From positions 1,116,001-1,180,000 of the forward strand of contig NC_015151.1 in NCBI RefSeq assembly GCF_000190315.1: DNA of 64,000 bases, written 5' to 3'. Of the stretch, positions 60,773 to 64,000 are shown one piece after another (positions within the stretch are counted from its first letter, which is position 1; the number at the start of each line of letters is the position of its first letter). A program made the position numbers and the translations under genes. The stretch is from Vulcanisaeta moutnovskia 768-28. Its GTDB lineage: Archaea > Thermoproteota > Thermoprotei > Thermoproteales > Thermocladiaceae. The notes under the pieces were generated by a model. That model was not told where the DNA came from. It did not search any database and saw nothing but the letters and a program-made list of their open reading frames with translations.

Positions 60773-62047
60773 ATGGGTGGGGAGTCAAAATTAACGGACA
60801 AGCAAATACTTGGTTTTAGCAGGTGGTTTGCCTTTGTTGGTGCATTCCTGGCAATGTTCATGATTAGTCCCTATGAGTATGCCTTTAGCGCTTTCTCGCA
60901 TGATGTTACTCAATTCTTCCATATCAGTGCTGTGTTCCTTGGTACAGTATTTACAGTAAACGTGTTCCTTGAATCCGTGTTCGGCTGGCCAGCGGGATTC
61001 GTTAGAGATAGGTATGGACCTTGGCTTCTTCAATTAATTGCTGCATTTCTGGTTGGCATTGGTTACTTTGCGGCAATCTTTGGCTCACCAGCCCTGTTAA
61101 TGTGGGTTTATGCCGTGATCGGTGGTATTGGTGCTGGTATTGTTTATAATAATAGCGTTACCGTGGCCAATAAGTGGTTCCCTGATCATAGAGCTACCGT
61201 GGCTGGCACCATATCAGCTGGCTTTAGCTGGGGATCAATACCAATAATACTACTAATTGGCATTTTACCCAGGACTCAGCCCATAGCCGTGTTTAAATCA
61301 ATAATGCTAGGGCTTGCAATAACCTCCTTCGTAATAATATTGATCTCGGCCTTCCTCATGAGAAGAGACCCACCAAAAGGTTGGAAACCGTCCACGTATA
61401 ATCCACAGTCATCAAGGTCAAAGCTAATACGTGCAACCGATTACCAATTTACATTCTCTGAGACAGTGAGAACTTGGCAATTCTGGATATTGGTCATTAC
61501 ATTCCTCCTAGTGGCTTCTGAGGGGTTAACTATAGTATCTAAGGCCGTTCAGTACGGGCTCTACTTCCACTTTGCCTTGATCATCGCTGTGGCTGCATCG
61601 CTTGGTTCATCAATAATGGCAGGTTTAGGTAAGTTCATAACCGGCGTTGTTTCTGATGCTATTGGTGTTATTAAGACATTAATCCTATTTTACGCCTTAT
61701 CAGGTATATTCACGTTATTAAGTGTACTGTTTGGTACTATACATAATGAAATTGGCTTTGTTACATCAGTTGCTCTTGCTATCTTGACTTGGGCGTCAAT
61801 ATATACCGTCAATCCGGCATCCATTGGTTACTTCTACGGCGAGGTAGCGTCAGGAAATAACTATGGGTTGCTTTACGCCATAGCTAAGGGTAGTGGTGCT
61901 ATTTATGGTGGTGTTTTGACGGCAATAATGATAACATCCTTAGGTTGGATAAATACGATGGTGATCTCAGGTCTCTTTGGAATAATAGCCGCACTATTGG
62001 CTATACCACTACTCTGGAAAATACCAAGACCTCCTAGGAAGGCATAA
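60773..62047 (+). CDS. MFS transporter, oxalate/formate antiporter (OFA) type
   Basis: The 424-residue protein has the OFA layout: SRWFAFVGAFLAMFMISPYE at TM1, AGFVRDRYGPWLLQL as the loop 2-3 motif, GIVYNNSVTVANKWFPDHRA and TVAGTISAGFSWG in TM4-5, RDPPKGWKP in the central loop, and NNYGLLYAIAKGSGAIYGGV in TM10-11. OFA members carry oxalate, formate, lactate, pyruvate or other small acids. It sits between PFOR and a glycolate/lactate oxidase, so lactate, glycolate or a similar acid is the likely cargo (inference). Confidence 0.88.
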   Translation: MGGESKLTDKQILGFSRWFAFVGAFLAMFMISPYEYAFSAFSHDVTQFFHISAVFLGTVFTVNVFLESVFGWPAGFVRDRYGPWLLQLIAAFLVGIGYFAAIFGSPALLMWVYAVIGGIGAGIVYNNSVTVANKWFPDHRATVAGTISAGFSWGSIPIILLIGILPRTQPIAVFKSIMLGLAITSFVIILISAFLMRRDPPKGWKPSTYNPQSSRSKLIRATDYQFTFSETVRTWQFWILVITFLLVASEGLTIVSKAVQYGLYFHFALIIAVAASLGSSIMAGLGKFITGVVSDAIGVIKTLILFYALSGIFTLLSVLFGTIHNEIGFVTSVALAILTWASIYTVNPASIGYFYGEVASGNNYGLLYAIAKGSGAIYGGVLTAIMITSLGWINTMVISGLFGIIAALLAIPLLWKIPRPPRKA

Positions 62048-62173
62048 TTGTATATAGGTTTAAATTTTTTATTAAAAATTAATATTTTTCATATTATTCT
62101 GAAATATATAGAATAATCTTTTATTATATTGGTTATAGATAAAATATCGTTTAAGCAATACTTATTAATATTT

Positions 62174-62187
62174 ATGCATATATGCAT
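62174..62187. promoter_or_regulatory. 14-nt palindrome near the glcD start
   Basis: ATGCATATATGCAT is a perfect palindrome just before the ATG at 62190 and around the expected transcription start set by TTATTAATATTTA. It could be an operator. Confidence 0.4.
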
Positions 62188-62189
62188 GT

Positions 62190-63599
62190 ATGGGAATAAC
62201 CGAGGGCATTATTAATGAATTGAAGAGAATTGTTGGTGAGAGTAATATTATTACTGATGAGGTTGAGCTTACGGTTTATGAGGCTGATGGTTCATTTGTA
62301 TACACGGCCAAACCTGATGTGGTTGTTTTTCCTAGGTCCACTGAGGAGGTTGCTAAGGTCGTCAGAGTTGCTTGGGAGAATAGAATACCGATTGTTGGTC
62401 GTGGATCAGGCACAAGCCTTAGTGGCGGTGCTCTGCCCATTGAGGGTGGTATTGTTGTTTCCCTAGCGAGGATGAATAGGGTCCTTGAGTTGGATATTGA
62501 GAATGAGACGGCCACTGCGGAGGCCGGTGTCATTAATCTATGGGTCAGTGACGCCTTGGCTAAGTTTAATTATCAGTATCCAATAGATCTTGGTTATTAC
62601 TTCCCGGCCGATCCAGGTAGTCAGAGGGTGGCTACGATAGGCGGTAATATCAGCCATAATGCGGGTGGTGTTAAGTGCTTTAAGTATGGTGTTACTGTGA
62701 ATAATGTGCGTGGATTAAAGGTCGTACTTCCCAACGGTGAGATTAGGTTCTTTGGTGGTAAGGTTATTGAGAATCCCGGTTATGACATTGTTGGCATTAT
62801 AAGTGGTTCTGAAGGCACGATGGCCATAGTCACCGAGGCCGTTTTAAGGATTGTTAGTAATTATGAGTCCGTAAAGACCATACTAGCCGCATTTAATTCA
62901 ATTGAGGATGCAGGAACAGCAGTTTCCAGAATAATAAGTACCGGCATTAGACCAGTAGCCCTGGAGTTCATGGATAAGATTGCCGTCAATGCCATTGAGG
63001 CTGGTCCATGGGGCGGTGGATTACCCACTGATGCAGAGGCCATATTACTCATTGATGTTGAGGGTTCAGAACCTGGAACAAGCGCTGAGGCTAATAGGAT
63101 AATTGAAATACTTAAGTCATCCGGCGCATACATGGTTAAACTCGCCAGGGATAGAGCTGAGGCTAATAAGTGGTGGAGTGCCAGGAAGCAGGCCTTTGGC
63201 GCCATGGGCTTCGTAGGCCCTAACTACATTACTGGTGATGGTACAATACCTAGGAAGAAGTTACCTGAGGCGTTACATAGGATCAAGGAAGTTGGTAGTA
63301 AATACGGTTTTAGGATAGCCAATGTATTCCATGCTGGCGATGGCAACCTACACCCACTCATACTGTATGATGAGAGAAAGCCTGGTGAGAGGGAGAGAGC
63401 TTTGCAGGCTGAGGATGAGATACTTAGGATGTGTGTTGAGATTGGTGGTACAATAACTGGTGAGCATGGAGTTGGGTATTATAAGAAGCACCTAATTGGT
63501 TTGCTTTATACTGATTATGAATTGAATGTAATGAAGAACATAAAGTCCGTCTTCGATCCATTGGGTATTATGAACCCTGGGAAAATCTTTCCTGGGTGA
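62190..63599 (+). CDS. glcD: FAD-linked 2-hydroxyacid oxidase, GlcD/D-lactate dehydrogenase type
   Basis: The 469-residue protein has the VAO/PCMH FAD domain (VVGRGSGTSLSGGALPI as GRGSGTSLSGG, then PADPGSQRVATIGGNISHN, AGGVKCFKYGVTVNNVRGLK, ISGSEGTMAIVTEAVL), and the C-terminal substrate half with NVFHAGDGNLHPLILYD and TGEHGVGYYKK. This is the glycolate oxidase GlcD or archaeal D-lactate dehydrogenase type, oxidising the 2-hydroxyacid to the 2-oxoacid. The next gene is a GlcE-type partner. Its product, pyruvate or glyoxylate, could feed the PFOR encoded just upstream. Confidence 0.92.
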   Translation: MGITEGIINELKRIVGESNIITDEVELTVYEADGSFVYTAKPDVVVFPRSTEEVAKVVRVAWENRIPIVGRGSGTSLSGGALPIEGGIVVSLARMNRVLELDIENETATAEAGVINLWVSDALAKFNYQYPIDLGYYFPADPGSQRVATIGGNISHNAGGVKCFKYGVTVNNVRGLKVVLPNGEIRFFGGKVIENPGYDIVGIISGSEGTMAIVTEAVLRIVSNYESVKTILAAFNSIEDAGTAVSRIISTGIRPVALEFMDKIAVNAIEAGPWGGGLPTDAEAILLIDVEGSEPGTSAEANRIIEILKSSGAYMVKLARDRAEANKWWSARKQAFGAMGFVGPNYITGDGTIPRKKLPEALHRIKEVGSKYGFRIANVFHAGDGNLHPLILYDERKPGERERALQAEDEILRMCVEIGGTITGEHGVGYYKKHLIGLLYTDYELNVMKNIKSVFDPLGIMNPGKIFPG

Positions 63600-63603
63600 T
63601 TGA

Positions 63604-64000
63604 ATGACCCTGGAAATAGCACTTAGGAATATTGAGAGGGAGGTTAGTAATGATTCAGTTAGGGAACCAACGAATAAGTACATAATTGACGGGCTATCAC
63701 CTAAGGTCGTGCTATATCCAAGGGACATTAATGAACTAAGTGTAATAATGAAGAATGTGAGTAGAGAGAAATTGAGTGTAATACCCATTGTTAATGGGTC
63801 GAAGGTTTTCATGGGGAATGTACCTAAGTCGTATGATGTCGCGCTTGACTTAAGCCGTGTACATAAGGTTATAGAGCCAGATCCTGAGGAGATGGTTGGT
63901 ACTTACGGAGTTAGTGCATCATTTAATGAGACTCAGGAAGCGCTTAAGAGAGTGGGTAGAAGGTTACCAATTGATCCACCTTTGTCGAACTACTCAAGCA
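63604..64000 (+). CDS. FAD-binding oxidase subunit, GlcE-like, cut by the window edge
   Basis: ATG at 63604, 4 nt after the glcD stop, opens a frame that runs to the edge (132 residues). It starts like a VAO-type FAD domain: YIIDGLSPKVVLYPRDINEL, SVIPIVNGSKVFMGNVPKSY, VALDLSRVHKVIEPDPEEM and TYGVSASFNETQEALK, then RRLPIDPPL. The order glcD-glcE is that of glycolate oxidase. An iron-sulfur GlcF subunit may follow beyond the window. Confidence 0.85.
   Translation, partial: MTLEIALRNIEREVSNDSVREPTNKYIIDGLSPKVVLYPRDINELSVIMKNVSREKLSVIPIVNGSKVFMGNVPKSYDVALDLSRVHKVIEPDPEEMVGTYGVSASFNETQEALKRVGRRLPIDPPLSNYSS

Noticed and set aside
1-64000. CRISPR arrays, cas genes, intact insertion sequences, integrase or replication origin repeats
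   Set aside because: No regularly spaced repeats, Cas motifs, intact transposases or integrases were seen. The gins23-mcm locus shows no clear origin-box cluster.

Overview
The window reads as chromosomal DNA of a hyperthermophilic crenarchaeote, most likely a Thermoproteales member close to Vulcanisaeta or Caldivirga; that placement is inferred from gene content, with no 16S rRNA present. Signs are A/T-rich TATA boxes about 25-30 nt upstream of many start codons (leaderless mRNAs), frequent GTG/TTG starts, an archaeal GINS-MCM pair, ribosomal protein eS30, a tRNA-Leu with a short intron, two tungsten-type aldehyde:ferredoxin oxidoreductases and a multi-subunit pyruvate:ferredoxin oxidoreductase. 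Both ends cut through genes.

Layout. 1-6.1 kb: an edge-truncated unknown protein, then a sugar-acid dehydratase operon (SAF subunit, UxaA-type large subunit, enolase-superfamily enzyme) behind a GntR regulator and a divergent MFS transporter. 6.1-15 kb: amide/carbamoyl hydrolases, a frameshifted MFS gene, an APC permease overlapping an acetamidase, and an unusual gene joining a truncated E2 acyltransferase to OsmC. Decayed DNA lies at 6.1-6.7 and 11.1-11.9 kb, including the tail of a lost aminotransferase. 15-21 kb: MFS, AOR, a SelB-like protein without a P-loop, a CoA-transferase and tRNA-Leu(UAA).

21-41 kb: a membrane hydrolase, then a dense set fitting polyamine and amino-acid turnover: two aldehyde dehydrogenases, three class III aminotransferases, an aminopropyltransferase, agmatinase, two APC permeases, a FAD amine oxidase-like protein, a saccharopine dehydrogenase-like protein and a second AOR. 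Read together, they could take agmatine or polyamines through putrescine, GABA and beta-alanine to acetyl-CoA or succinate precursors (inference).

41-52 kb: methyltransferase, metallophosphoesterase, a nucleotidyltransferase-fold protein, then five membrane or exported proteins of unknown role with N-glycosylation sequons, many cysteines and zinc ribbons; an MntA-HepT toxin-antitoxin pair, the short eS30 gene and a free-standing LAGLIDADG protein. 52-57 kb: small unknown proteins leading into gins23-mcm. 57-64 kb: PFOR (fused gamma-delta, alpha, beta), an OFA-type MFS transporter, and GlcD/GlcE-type FAD oxidase subunits, consistent with import and oxidation of lactate or glycolate and decarboxylation of pyruvate to acetyl-CoA.

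Three places look broken by single-base shifts (about 9847, 14301 and 31869). They may be decay, slippage sites or assembly errors. All homology calls are by eye from motifs; no database search was run.
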